Below, piece after piece: positions 35,519 to 44,218 of a DNA stretch of 64,000 nt. Source of the stretch: Bacillota bacterium (GTDB taxonomy: Bacteria; Bacillota; Clostridia; Lachnospirales; Lachnospiraceae); contig JAEZUR010000135.1 in assembly GCA_023420935.1 (NCBI GenBank), forward strand, positions 1 to 64,000, in the 5' to 3' direction. The translations under genes and the position numbers were made by a program. The notes under the pieces are model-generated. The model ran no database searches and was not told the origin of the DNA. It was given only the letters and a program-made list of their open reading frames with translations. Each line of letters opens with the position of its first letter. Position 1 is the stretch's first letter.

Positions 35519-37129
35519 ATGAAAATATCACTATCAGTAAAAATGTTACTATTAACCCTTGGTTCTTTTTTCCTTCTAATATCTGGAATTATTGCGTCCT
35601 TATATCTTTACTTCAACCGCTTTTATGAACCGGAGAAAATCAATCAGATGATAAATTCTATAAACGATTTTACTACAGAGCTTGAAAACAGCCAATGGAG
35701 CGACGATAAACTATACTCCGAGGTTTCAAAATTTATGAAAAACCAGGATGCTACCATGAGTATACATCCCCAATTTTCCGTGGCAATTGCAGCACCCGCA
35801 CAAACCATATTAACCACTTCTATCCCCGATTACGTCGTTTTAAACAAGGAAACCATAAAGGCAAATACCTTTTCGTCTTTGACTTCCGCACCCCATGCTT
35901 CCCCTGTACCCCCCCCTTCTTCTCTTGATATAGTATCAGTAGCTAATATAAACGGTTCCCTTGTGCTGTACCCCACAACTCTTACAACTGCTTCTGCTGC
36001 CAGCACTTTGGATATCAAGAAGAAAAAGGGTGTAACTTATACGATTAGTACCATTCCCTATACAAATTACAGGCAGGTAAATTTCACAAAGAAAGTCACC
36101 CTAAAAAATGGGGAAATTAAGATTACCAGTGTTAACCTATCTCTTCAGTCAGTTGATGAGGTAACCAGATTCCTAATCCGATTCTTCCCGTTTTTAATTG
36201 GTGCTTCTATCCTTTTATCCTTTATTATGGTGGTCGTTTACTCAAGAACTATTTCCAAACCGATCATTAGCATAACAAAGACTGCCAACCGCATGGCCAA
36301 TATGGAGCTTGGCATCTCCTCAGACATTAAACGCAATGATGAATTAGGCGCTTTGTCTGCCAGTCTTAACACCTTATCTGTTAATTTAAAGAATGCTTTG
36401 GACGACCTTAGTTATGCCAATACCAAGTTAACTGCAGACTACGAAAAGGAACTATGTCAGGATAAAGCCAGAAAGGAATTTGTTGCAAATGTTTCCCATG
36501 AGCTTAAAACCCCTCTTGGAATAATTAGAAGCTATACGGAAGGAATCCGGGATGGCGTAAAAGCCGAGAAAAAAGAACATTATATGGAAGTAATCTTAAA
36601 TGAGATTGCCCATATGGACCAGATGATTCTGGAAATGTTAGAAATATCAAAGTATGATGCTGGTGCTGTTAACTACACCAAAAGGCCTTTTGATATCCGA
36701 CTTTATTTAGATAACGCCACACAAATCTTTTCAGAAAAAGCATATGATAAAGGCGTGAACTTTCAAATATCGGGCGAATTCGGCACCATTATAATGGACG
36801 AGAAAAAAATAACGCGCGCAGTGTATAACCTCATGGATAATGCAGTAAAATACTGCACACCTAATTCTATCATACATATCCATGGAGAACGCTGCGGCAA
36901 GGAACAAAAAATTCAGATCGAAAATTGCTGTCCTCCGTTAAGTGAAGAGGCTATAAGTAAAATCTGGGATCGCTTTTACAAAGCCGATGCCTCCCATAAC
37001 CGGGATACTGAAGGAACTGGACTTGGTCTAGCTATTGTAAAGTCTATTTTGGAAGGTCACGAATGTTCCTACTGGGTACATAACACGGTTTCTGGAATTT
37101 GCTTCACTTTTACACTGGAAACTGTATAA
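35519..37129 (+). CDS. Sensor histidine kinase of the PASTA/ABC module
   Basis: A 536-residue membrane kinase. Spans lie at about 9-31 and 219-240, enclosing a 185-residue extracellular sensor region with a Pro/Ser stretch (near 120-133). A HAMP domain follows (ISKPIISITKTANRMANMEL), then HisKA with the phospho-histidine in FVANVSHELKTPLG (His near 327) and the ATPase domain (NLMDNAVKYC, IWDRFYKADAS, GTGLGLAIVKS). The extracellular part is long for a Bce-type kinase, which lacks one, so the signal is probably sensed outside by the kinase itself. It is paired with the regulator upstream. Confidence 0.92.
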   Translation: MKISLSVKMLLLTLGSFFLLISGIIASLYLYFNRFYEPEKINQMINSINDFTTELENSQWSDDKLYSEVSKFMKNQDATMSIHPQFSVAIAAPAQTILTTSIPDYVVLNKETIKANTFSSLTSAPHASPVPPPSSLDIVSVANINGSLVLYPTTLTTASAASTLDIKKKKGVTYTISTIPYTNYRQVNFTKKVTLKNGEIKITSVNLSLQSVDEVTRFLIRFFPFLIGASILLSFIMVVVYSRTISKPIISITKTANRMANMELGISSDIKRNDELGALSASLNTLSVNLKNALDDLSYANTKLTADYEKELCQDKARKEFVANVSHELKTPLGIIRSYTEGIRDGVKAEKKEHYMEVILNEIAHMDQMILEMLEISKYDAGAVNYTKRPFDIRLYLDNATQIFSEKAYDKGVNFQISGEFGTIIMDEKKITRAVYNLMDNAVKYCTPNSIIHIHGERCGKEQKIQIENCCPPLSEEAISKIWDRFYKADASHNRDTEGTGLGLAIVKSILEGHECSYWVHNTVSGICFTFTLETV

Positions 37130-37139
37130 AAGTGAAGCT

Positions 37140-37310
37140 TTAAACAACTAGTTTACTTTGATATGTACTGGCGCCCAACATAAAGCTTGGTGCTTTAAAA
37201 ACAGGTGATACCATATATGCATCCTCTACAGCGATCTCACCAAGATAAAGTGGCTCCCAAGAGATAACTCCAAAATTAGACAAATTGATGGTCGACTTTC
37301 CAGAAAGAAT
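37140..37310 (-). pseudogene. Possible acyltransferase (condensation-like) tail remnant
   Basis: In a different frame from the TetR-like remnant, the minus strand reads STINLSNFGVISWEPLYLG and on to GASTYQSKLVV. This resembles the C-terminal segment of condensation-fold alcohol acetyltransferases (a Leu-Ser-Asn-hGly motif followed by strands), but it is only about 55 residues long and has no head. It could equally be the frame-shifted end of the neighbouring gene. The resemblance is by eye only. Confidence 0.3.
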
Positions 37311-38041
37311 CGATTCCTCTTTATTTTTATACAAAGCCGATCATTTTTAACAGAACGCAATAAATATACTTCCAGTTGGTAATTCTCAAATTCAAAAGGC
37401 TTACATAAAATAACATGTAATATTTCATCTGTTTTTTCAGTTTCTATTAACTTACACCAACTGTGTTTAGCTAAAAACCGTTCCACATGATTCGTGATTT
37501 TTTGATTTATGATTTCTTTTATTTCCTGAGTAATGGCATCTGTTACAAGATAACGATGAAACCAATATACGATTGGCGCGTAATACTCCATTACCATCTC
37601 GTCCAGATCCATTTCTTTCAGAAAATCGATTTTAATCATCCACTCAAGCAATTGCCTTTGACCTTTAAGCGCCTTGTCAAATAAAATCTCATGGTAAATC
37701 TTCGCCGCCTCTTCATTTGTGCTTTGCTCTATAATAAGCATACAGATAAATTTATTAATTTTATCGTCCATAAGATAATCATTTACATAACTTTTACAGG
37801 AAAATAAAAACTCGTTCTCTGTTACAGAAGTTGACTCAGATATTCGCTTATAATAGGACAAAGCCATTTCATTTGTTACGTTAATAAAATACTGACATAA
37901 CGTTTGAAAAATTTCCTGTTTATTTTTTAAATGATTATAAACAGAACTTTCCTTAATTCCTACCTCTTTACAAATATCCCGAATAGAAACCCCGCTATAT
38001 CCCTTCTTCGAATTATCATTGCTCTCATTTCCAGTATGCTC
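37226..38041 (-). pseudogene. TetR/AcrR-family regulator, broken at the N-terminus
   Basis: The minus strand upstream of the first ATG (37867) continues in frame through a TetR helix-turn-helix: GYSGVSIRDICKEVGIKESS then VYNHLKNKQEIF. Further upstream the frame meets the stop codon of the next gene (38042) without any start codon, while the other frame gives SILEMRAM, so the first 20 or so residues are lost or frameshifted. The C-terminal ligand domain (about 200 residues) is intact enough to read. It therefore looks like a recently broken gene. Its target is unknown. Confidence 0.6.
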
Positions 38042-38914
38042 TTATCGTGCACAATACATTTCAAACAGCATCACATATAATGTTACCCACTTATTAGGTT
38101 GTCCAACCATTCCAACATCGAAATATGGTGCCTTGAATGAATCACTAAGTAAGTATTTTCCCTCGTCACCTTTATAACTGTACAATATCTCCCACGCTCT
38201 TTGGCAATTATCATTTTTTCCAGTTCCAAGAACAGAAAGCCCATACATTATCATTTGTAGACCTATATGTACGTGATCAATTGGATAAAAAGTACTTGTC
38301 ATATCTTTTATGATTACCTTTTCAGGCACATTAGCATGAAACATAACATTATGACTCATATAGAAATTAATGATTGAATCAAATTGTGGTAAAGTAATAC
38401 CAATTTTTTTTAATTCAGCTGCGAGCAAAAGATATGTCGTTATCTGTCTGTAGCACCCCATATCTGGTAACTTAGAATCGTTTGTTTTCTTACCTTTGTC
38501 TAAGCAACGAACTGTTCCATCCTCCCGTATAGTAGAAAATGACAAATATATTTGTTCTTCTACCCACGGATGCTCATAATATCCAAGTGAGACTAGATTC
38601 CTTAGTAATAGAGTTTTGGCACACTTCATGCTTAGGTTTATCTTCTTTATTATACGTTCAACATATTCATCAATAGGTAGATCATTACGTGTTAATCCAA
38701 ATTCAGTAATAGACAAGAGAGCATTAATATGTTCCCACTTGTTATTAACCTGAAACTTATCCAACACTAAACTAAGTGTTTCTGAATCTAATAAGTTATC
38801 ATATGCTTTCTTTACATGGATGTCGTCTTTTGTTCGCCCTTGAAGTTCTATCATTGTACGGTATTTGATTTGTGGTGTATCATCTTCAAGAAGCCAATTG
38901 ATTACATTATTCAT
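38042..38914 (-). CDS. Alpha/alpha-toroid (prenyltransferase/terpenoid-cyclase-like) protein
   Basis: A 290-residue soluble protein that starts MNNVINWLLEDDTPQIKYRT, a head found in clostridial proteins annotated as prenyltransferase or squalene-cyclase-like. Its repeated helix pairs (WEHINALLSITEFGL, TLLLRNLVSLGYYEHPWV, YRQITTYLLLAAELKKIG) suggest an alpha/alpha toroid, but no catalytic DxDD or zinc site is seen, so enzyme activity is doubtful. GAGGGAG precedes the ATG. Its stop codon directly abuts the broken TetR gene. Confidence 0.55.
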   Translation of the reverse strand: MNNVINWLLEDDTPQIKYRTMIELQGRTKDDIHVKKAYDNLLDSETLSLVLDKFQVNNKWEHINALLSITEFGLTRNDLPIDEYVERIIKKINLSMKCAKTLLLRNLVSLGYYEHPWVEEQIYLSFSTIREDGTVRCLDKGKKTNDSKLPDMGCYRQITTYLLLAAELKKIGITLPQFDSIINFYMSHNVMFHANVPEKVIIKDMTSTFYPIDHVHIGLQMIMYGLSVLGTGKNDNCQRAWEILYSYKGDEGKYLLSDSFKAPYFDVGMVGQPNKWVTLYVMLFEMYCAR

Positions 38915-39026
38915 TGTTATTCTCCCTCGTATATAAGTATACCTAGTACATATTCTTTACTTTGATTATGAAATCTTCATAACAATATATATCTTGCGCA
39001 TTCACTCCTAAGTACTCCTTTATCGT

Positions 39027-39548
39027 CTAAATGAGTTTAATCCTATAATAATCGTGATAATCTCTGTATGTATCAATGTACTCCCATCTATTGTTTTCTA
39101 AAGCTTCACGACGCTCTATTGCCTTAGAAATAGCCTTTGTGACTATGCATTCATTACCAAAGAATGCATAGAAATTATCTCTTGCAAAATTGAATAGTTC
39201 AGATAGATAGCATGCTTTCTCATATTCACTACAAATATCTATACGTAAAACCCCCGTTTCACCACTAAAGCCTTCGATTGTACCTACAGTCTCTTCAGTT
39301 GCATTATCAACTATAGAAAACCTAACAAAGTATTGCTTTTGGTAAAAATTAATCCAATAACCTATTGTCTCTTGCATCTTCTCCTCAGTATCAACAAAAA
39401 AACCGAAATCACAATTATCATCATTCATAAATTCAACCGCTCTTATGTCATTATAGCATTTAAAAAGTAATTTGCTGTCATCTTCTCTAATAAGTCTAAT
39501 TGTAAAGCTCTTTGTTGTTATTATCGGGCATTCTACATATGGATTCAT
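39027..39548 (-). CDS. GNAT-family N-acetyltransferase
   Basis: A 173-residue acetyltransferase-like protein. The opening TTKSFTIRLIREDDSKLLFK is the usual first strand and helix of RimJ/RimL-type GNATs, and FSIVDNATEETVGTIEGF is the beta4-beta5 region before the CoA site. The acetyl-CoA loop is weakly conserved (DICSEYEKACYLSELF). AAAGGAG precedes the ATG. Single gene, substrate unknown. Confidence 0.75.
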   Translation of the reverse strand: MNPYVECPIITTKSFTIRLIREDDSKLLFKCYNDIRAVEFMNDDNCDFGFFVDTEEKMQETIGYWINFYQKQYFVRFSIVDNATEETVGTIEGFSGETGVLRIDICSEYEKACYLSELFNFARDNFYAFFGNECIVTKAISKAIERREALENNRWEYIDTYRDYHDYYRIKLI

Positions 39549-39737
39549 TCTTCTAATCTCCTTTATCTCAATTTAATAATTTTGATTGGTATGTAATTAT
39601 ACAATAGATATCACTATACATTTAAAAATTATTTTTATAAAATCACCTACTTTTTTCACAAAAACCACTTGACAAAAGTCAAAATTTTTCGGCGAATCCA
39701 GTTGAATATATTATTTTTTTGACTGGAGGCGATTTTA

Positions 39738-40376
39738 TTGTTACCTGTAATTTCTGGCAGTCATTCCGCCTATCAAGACACTTTCGTATCTGATTTTCTA
39801 ACTCACTATCCAAATCCTTTTGTTCTATCTAAAAGTACTTGGGAAACCATTATTGAATTTTGGTACCTATATCTATCTCCGACAGATACTTTAATGCAGG
39901 ATTGTTATTCTAAACTTGGTCCTGCACCAAGGCTACCTTCTTGCATACTTCGTTTTTATCTTTTATCAATCAAACTCAAAATTACCTCGATTACTCAATG
40001 GGCTAATAAACTTAGAGAATGCCCTTTATACGCTATAATCAGTGGGTTCCCTGCGAATGATACACCTGGCTCGGTACCTTCTACGACTTCCTTTCTCGGC
40101 TTTGGACTTCGGATTCAAACAGCCTTTCATCCAAGGAACGGTATATAAAGGAAAAGGCTAAGAAAGGCAAAATACATCCACTCCCAAATACCAATCTCTT
40201 TCAGCTTGTTTTCAAGCTCTATCAGCAACAGTTCTTAAATGTTTCAGTGGAAAAAGAACTTATAGACCCAAAACATTTTGCTATTGCTGGTGATGGTACA
40301 CCAGTTCCAACTTCTTCGCTTCTTAGAAAAAAGCGAATCTGTGACTGTAAAGAAAAGGGGATCACTAACTGTAAAT
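39738..40376 (+). pseudogene. Decayed DDE-type transposase
   Basis: The frame at 39738-40148 (TTG start after GGAGGCG) reads like a transposase N-terminus (YQDTFVSDFLTHYPNPFVLS, LPSCILRFYLLSIKLKITSI, CPLYAIISGF). It then needs a frame change; after about 40150 another frame continues with FQLVFKLYQQQFLNV, HFAIAGDGTPVPTSS, the catalytic-Asp region, and a Cys-rich KKRICDCKEKGITNCK before a stop near 40376. More fragments follow. TTGAC-AAAA-GTCAA at 39668-39681 may be a remnant of the element end. The element cannot encode an active enzyme. Confidence 0.7.
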
Positions 40377-40382
40377 GAAAGC

Positions 40383-40701
40383 GCCTTACCTATTTTCCCT
40401 TTGTTAGAATGAGCTTCTAGACATGATATGCTCTCATTCCTGCATGCTTTATTCTCCATTAAATCCTATCTACCAGAATTTAATGTTGTGAAATTACTGT
40501 TAGCTTCAGCAATGGATGCCTTACCACTTTACGAATATTGTCGCAAAAAGTTATTTGTTAGAAGCAGGCAAGCACCGCTCCACTAAGATGTGGTACTGCC
40601 GCCTCTATGCAATCATGATGCTACAACAGCTTGATGCATGGGAAATGCCCTCAGTTGATGATTTTTCCCAAACAAGGTATTTAAAAGTAGGTAAAATCTA
40701 A
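40383..40701 (+). pseudogene. Further transposase fragments
   Basis: Short pieces in shifting frames: SRHDMLSFLHALFSIKSYLP followed by NVVKLLLASAMDALPLYEYC, and then KHRSTKMWYCRLYAIMMLQQ up to a stop at 40699-40701. They follow the transposase remnant in order and orientation and are most simply the rest of the same element, or of a second one inserted in it. Confidence 0.45.
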
Positions 40702-40735
40702 TTCTTAAAATAATTTCATCTCATATTCCAAATAT

Positions 40736-41326
40736 CTATGCATGAGCTACCCACTTACATTCTGTAATTTCCATATTGGTAAATGTTGCTTTAAAGGATG
40801 AAATTTCTGGACTGCACGCATAAATGCCAAATGCAATTTCCTTTGCTCCTTCCCATAAATGACAGATTCTCATCTGTTTAAAATTCACACCATCTACACT
40901 ATACTCCATACAATAATCGCTTTCTCGTCTACTTAAACGGTACCACATCTCTTTAATTGATGCAGCTATATCTGTTGTAGCCCAATCAGAATATCCATGA
41001 TTTGTAACTACACTTCCTAAACGCTGATACTCCTCATTCTCATATTCAATAGATACCTTAATCCAATTTTCACTATCAAGATAAACAGCAACACCGCACT
41101 GATCATAGCGCTGCTTACTTTCAAATTGTGTTTTAACCACAAATGAGAAAAACCTTTCTTCCAATTTCATTAGCAACACTGGCGCATTGTCATTCTGAAA
41201 TCCATAATAGGTGCGTTGCCATAAATCAGTTACTGGCTCAGTATATATTACAACCTTCTCTTCATCCATTACATTCTTAAGCGGTTTTCTTAACCAGAAC
41301 AAATTTTGTTTTAAAAACTTTATCAC
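40736..41326 (-). CDS. DUF1349 (concanavalin A-like lectin fold) protein
   Basis: A 196-residue protein of the DUF1349 family, a beta-sandwich related to the C-terminal module of some glycosidases. Seen: EPVTDLWQRTYYGFQNDNAP, CGVAVYLDSENWIKVSIEYE, WYRLSRRESDYCMEYSVDG and FGIYACSPE. There is no signal peptide. The start is a GTG at 41326 with GAGG eight bases upstream. It follows the SnoaL-like gene by 14 bases, so the two form a small operon divergent from an AraC regulator. Confidence 0.82.
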   Translation of the reverse strand: MIKFLKQNLFWLRKPLKNVMDEEKVVIYTEPVTDLWQRTYYGFQNDNAPVLLMKLEERFFSFVVKTQFESKQRYDQCGVAVYLDSENWIKVSIEYENEEYQRLGSVVTNHGYSDWATTDIAASIKEMWYRLSRRESDYCMEYSVDGVNFKQMRICHLWEGAKEIAFGIYACSPEISSFKATFTNMEITECKWVAHA

Positions 41327-41340
41327 TATTTCTGCCTCAC

Positions 41341-41730
41341 TTATTCTAATAAATTTTTAATGTACAGATCTGGCCAATATCCCCAAGATTCTGTAATAAT
41401 TCCATTCTTTAACTTGAAATTTTCCAAAGCCTCAAACTCGATTCTTTTTCTAGTTGGTTCTATTCCCATACAGATTCCGGTATGTATCCCCTTGAATTTA
41501 ACTCTCGCAGCAACCATATCATTTTCCTCAATAAGATCTAGTACTTCAATCTGCAAATCCGAAAACATAGATTCTACAATTTTTAGAATCCCTACAGCTT
41601 CTTGATTACTTCTCGCAGCAGCCGGGCTATGGTCATAATAATCAGTAGCCATGTGCTTTATCGCAAAATCATATCGATGATTTTGGTAGCTTTCTACAAA
41701 AAATGCTTTTACAATTTCTTTATTAGTCAT
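41341..41730 (-). CDS. SnoaL-like (NTF2 fold) protein
   Basis: A 129-residue NTF2-fold protein of the SnoaL/ester-cyclase type. The pattern NKEIVKAFFVESYQNHRYDF, DYYDHSPAA, and the C-terminal FKLKNGIITESWGYWPDLYI is typical. Members of this fold range from cyclases and dehydratases to small-ligand binders, so no reaction is assigned. GGGAGG precedes the ATG. It is the first gene of a two-gene operon with the DUF1349 gene, facing the AraC regulator at 41864. Confidence 0.8.
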   Translation of the reverse strand: MTNKEIVKAFFVESYQNHRYDFAIKHMATDYYDHSPAAARSNQEAVGILKIVESMFSDLQIEVLDLIEENDMVAARVKFKGIHTGICMGIEPTRKRIEFEALENFKLKNGIITESWGYWPDLYIKNLLE

Positions 41731-41863
41731 AAGTACCTCCCTGATATATTATTATGATATAATAATATAGACATTTTAACACAACATCTACTATATTATA
41801 GACATATTCTATAATTAAATCGCCAAATAGAGTTCCATGGCAAAATCAGAAGGGGAATAACTC

Positions 41864-42826
41864 ATGAATATTTCAGCGAATACAACTTGCTTTTTTAATA
41901 TTGACAGAAATCAAAAAGAACGATTACATCATGGTTCTTTGTCTTTCCCATGTGCTTCCTATGAAGCAACATTTACCAATGATGACGGTGATGATATACC
42001 CTGGCACTGGCACGATGAGCTGGAATTGATTTTCATTGAAGATGGCGCCCTTACTTTACGAACTCCTTCTTTTCATTTTACCTTTAAAAAGGGCGAAGGA
42101 ATTTTTATTAATTCTGGTATTATGCATTACGCGGTTGCTGCTCCATTTTGTAGCATTTACTCTATATTATTTCATACAGACCTTATCTGTAGTGAAAAGG
42201 ACCAAGTTTTTTACCAAAAATACCTAAGACCATTGATTACAGCATCAACTTCTGAATCACTCTTGATGCCTGATATTTCTTGTACTTCTTTTGAAAATAG
42301 CTCTTATTTAACGAAAAATTATTTGCAAATCAGGGACGATTTTTTAAGTGCCTATCATCTTCTTTCCAACTACGAACATGCTCGTAGCACGACTTTTGGA
42401 GTTGAATTTGCAATCAGAAACCATTTATCAAATATCTGTATTTTTCTCTCGAAGGCAGCTATAAAAGAGACTAAAATCGCAAACAAAATTTCTACGATAG
42501 ATACCTGTCGCTTTAAAGAAATGTTAAAATTCATTGAGGAACAGTATCAAAAACAAATCCACTTAAAAGACATTGCTACTTCAGCCAATATTAGTAACCG
42601 TGAATGTTTACGATGTTTTCACAAAATTACGAAAACCTCTCCAATCCAGTATTTACAAAGTTACCGCTTAAGCAGATCCTCCTTTTTATTATCTAACGAA
42701 CCTTATAAAACAGTTACAGAAATCGCTTATTCCTGTGGTTTTCAAAGCCCAAGCTATTTTGCCAAAATTTTTCGTCAGCATTTTCATGTCTCTCCCACTG
42801 AGTACAAAAAAAGAGATCTTCACTGA
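41864..42826 (+). CDS. AraC-family regulator with cupin sensor domain
   Basis: A 320-residue regulator. Residues 40-130 form a cupin-type ligand pocket with HWHDELELIFIEDGAL and KKGEGIFINSGIMHY. The AraC helix-turn-helix pair is at about 225-318 (IHLKDIATSANISNRECLRC, KTVTEIAYSCGFQSPSYFAK). AAGGGG precedes the ATG. It is divergent from the SnoaL-DUF1349 pair, which it probably controls. Confidence 0.9.
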   Translation: MNISANTTCFFNIDRNQKERLHHGSLSFPCASYEATFTNDDGDDIPWHWHDELELIFIEDGALTLRTPSFHFTFKKGEGIFINSGIMHYAVAAPFCSIYSILFHTDLICSEKDQVFYQKYLRPLITASTSESLLMPDISCTSFENSSYLTKNYLQIRDDFLSAYHLLSNYEHARSTTFGVEFAIRNHLSNICIFLSKAAIKETKIANKISTIDTCRFKEMLKFIEEQYQKQIHLKDIATSANISNRECLRCFHKITKTSPIQYLQSYRLSRSSFLLSNEPYKTVTEIAYSCGFQSPSYFAKIFRQHFHVSPTEYKKRDLH

Positions 42827-42834
42827 TCTCTTTT
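42809..42834 (+). terminator. Terminator overlapping the end of the AraC gene
   Basis: AAAAGAGATC-TTCACT-GATCTCTTTT is a perfect ten-base stem whose loop carries the stop codon region (TGA at 42824-42826), with a T run on the plus strand. Confidence 0.85.
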
Positions 42835-42877
42835 AGATAATTTACTTTTTCCCCTAACCCTAAACCTCTTGATTCTA

Positions 42878-42934
42878 CTACACCTTCCACTCCAGCAGTA
42901 CTACCGTCTCCACATGCGTGGTACGGTGCCATCT
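42878..42934 (-). pseudogene. C-terminal fragment of an rlmD/rumA-like methyltransferase
   Basis: The minus strand reads RWHRTTHVETVVLLEWKV and a stop codon. The THVETVVLLE block is the conserved end of RumA/RlmD-type 23S rRNA (uracil-5-) methyltransferases; compare VHVETCCLLYK at the end of the intact gene at 47686. Nothing upstream continues the homology. It is too short to be sure and may be a recombination scar. Confidence 0.4.
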
Positions 42935-43109
42935 GCTATATTTTACCCGCAAAATTTAAAGATACTGCCCTACTGCATCTGACATCCATTATAACTACTT
43001 CGTGCGTGGATCATAATACATATATCAATACTTTGAACCATGGTGAGCCACCTTCATAAAGGTAATGATATTGATACAATGTAACGATGAACACGGTAAG
43101 GGCAAAATA

Positions 43110-43150
43110 ATGCACACGGTACAGCGTTAACGATACTGCACCATGTGCAT
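43110..43150 (+). terminator. Orphan 41-base hairpin followed by a T run
   Basis: ATGCACACGGTACAG and its imperfect complement CTGCACCATGTGCAT enclose GTTAAC; the stem ends in TTTTTGC on the plus strand, as in an intrinsic terminator. No gene is recognised directly upstream, so it may end a small RNA or be a leftover of a lost gene. Confidence 0.5.
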
Positions 43151-43502
43151 TTTTGCTGACTGATTAAATTCGTACTTTAGAGCTTTATAGCTGAATGAGA
43201 ATGAAGTGTTTTCTGCTAAAAGATGTACCCGCAAAATGGATATATTTTCTCATCTGATTGGCTCGAAAGGATAGGATTGATGTCTTGGTACACTTCTGTC
43301 CAAGAGAACATATCCACCTGTTTTATGATGTTCCCTAAAAATAATTTTCATATTGGCTATCAACACCCTTCAGTAGTATCAATAAAGCTTGGTTCAGCGA
43401 TTGTAGATTAAATAAATCATACACCGAATACGTTTACCTTTTGAAAACAATAGCTTTTATTACGACCGTCCATATATCTCCTTTGATTTTACCTGGTATC
43501 CA

Positions 43503-44201
43503 TTACTGGTGGGATTTTATATAATTATCAGTATATATAAGATGTTCTCTCATTGCCGCAGCCGCTTCTTCGGGGTTATGCGCTTCAATAGACCGAATGA
43601 TACTTACATGTTGTTTTCTCAGTATCTTTTTTCCTTCTTCATCATTATTCATGCTGACTATAGCATTTTCAATATACGACTCTACCAATGAAGAAATTGC
43701 ATTCATCATATTTACAATCAGAAAATTATCCGCTGCCTGAACAATCTTATAGTGTATTTTCTTATCCAATTCTGCGCTACTCATTTCATCCTCTGTATTG
43801 TTTAATTGAGTAGACATATCCTTCAATTCCCTGAGTTGTTCTTCACTAATCTTCGCTGCTGCTAATGCTGCTGTCTCAGACTCAAGAATAATTCTTATTT
43901 CCATAACCTCTTCTATCTTGCTGCCATGAAGCATGAAAGTCATTGAAAGTGGCTCTACCAGACTGTCTTCAAAATGCTCTTTTATGAAATTCCCTCCACC
44001 TTGTCTGCATTCAACAATCCCAAGCATCTCAAGCGCCCTTAAAGCTTCCCTTATAGAGGTTCTGCTTACATTTAGCTTTTCACACAATTCTCTTTCAGGG
44101 GGCAACCTATCACCACATCGCAATTCGCCTTTGTTTATCAGCTCTTTTATCTGCTCAATTACCAATTCATAAACCTTCGTCGTTTTCACCTTTTCAAACA
44201 T
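43503..44201 (-). CDS. GntR-family regulator, FadR subfamily (FCD domain)
   Basis: A 232-residue regulator. The winged helix is at about 8-75 (LRCGDRLPPERELCEKLNVS, RTSIREALRALEMLGIVE). The FCD ligand domain fills the rest, with the metal-binding Asp and histidines visible in ELDKKIHYKI, KQHVSIIRSIEAHN and MREHLIYT. FCD regulators of this type sense organic acids such as lactate, glycolate or pyruvate. GGAGGG precedes the ATG. It is the last gene of the lrgA-lrgB-phosphatase operon, and a matching TGGT-N3-ACCA site lies at the operon promoter, so autoregulation is likely. Confidence 0.9.
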   Translation of the reverse strand: MFEKVKTTKVYELVIEQIKELINKGELRCGDRLPPERELCEKLNVSRTSIREALRALEMLGIVECRQGGGNFIKEHFEDSLVEPLSMTFMLHGSKIEEVMEIRIILESETAALAAAKISEEQLRELKDMSTQLNNTEDEMSSAELDKKIHYKIVQAADNFLIVNMMNAISSLVESYIENAIVSMNNDEEGKKILRKQHVSIIRSIEAHNPEEAAAAMREHLIYTDNYIKSHQ

Positions 44202-44218
44202 TCTTATTCCCTCCGGAC

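Larger units (their letters stand above)
42835..43502. other. Gene-poor stretch with remnants
   Basis: This 670-base stretch between the AraC terminator and the GntR gene holds the rlmD-like tail and the large hairpin at 43110-43150. A 62-codon open frame at 43223-43411 (plus strand) lacks a ribosome site and resembles nothing known to me. The repeated ACCCGCAAAAT at 42948 and 43227 hints at duplicated or shuffled remnants. Confidence 0.4.

Noticed and set aside
43223..43411. 62-codon open frame in the gene-poor stretch
   Set aside because: No ribosome site and no recognisable family; kept only as part of the spacer description.
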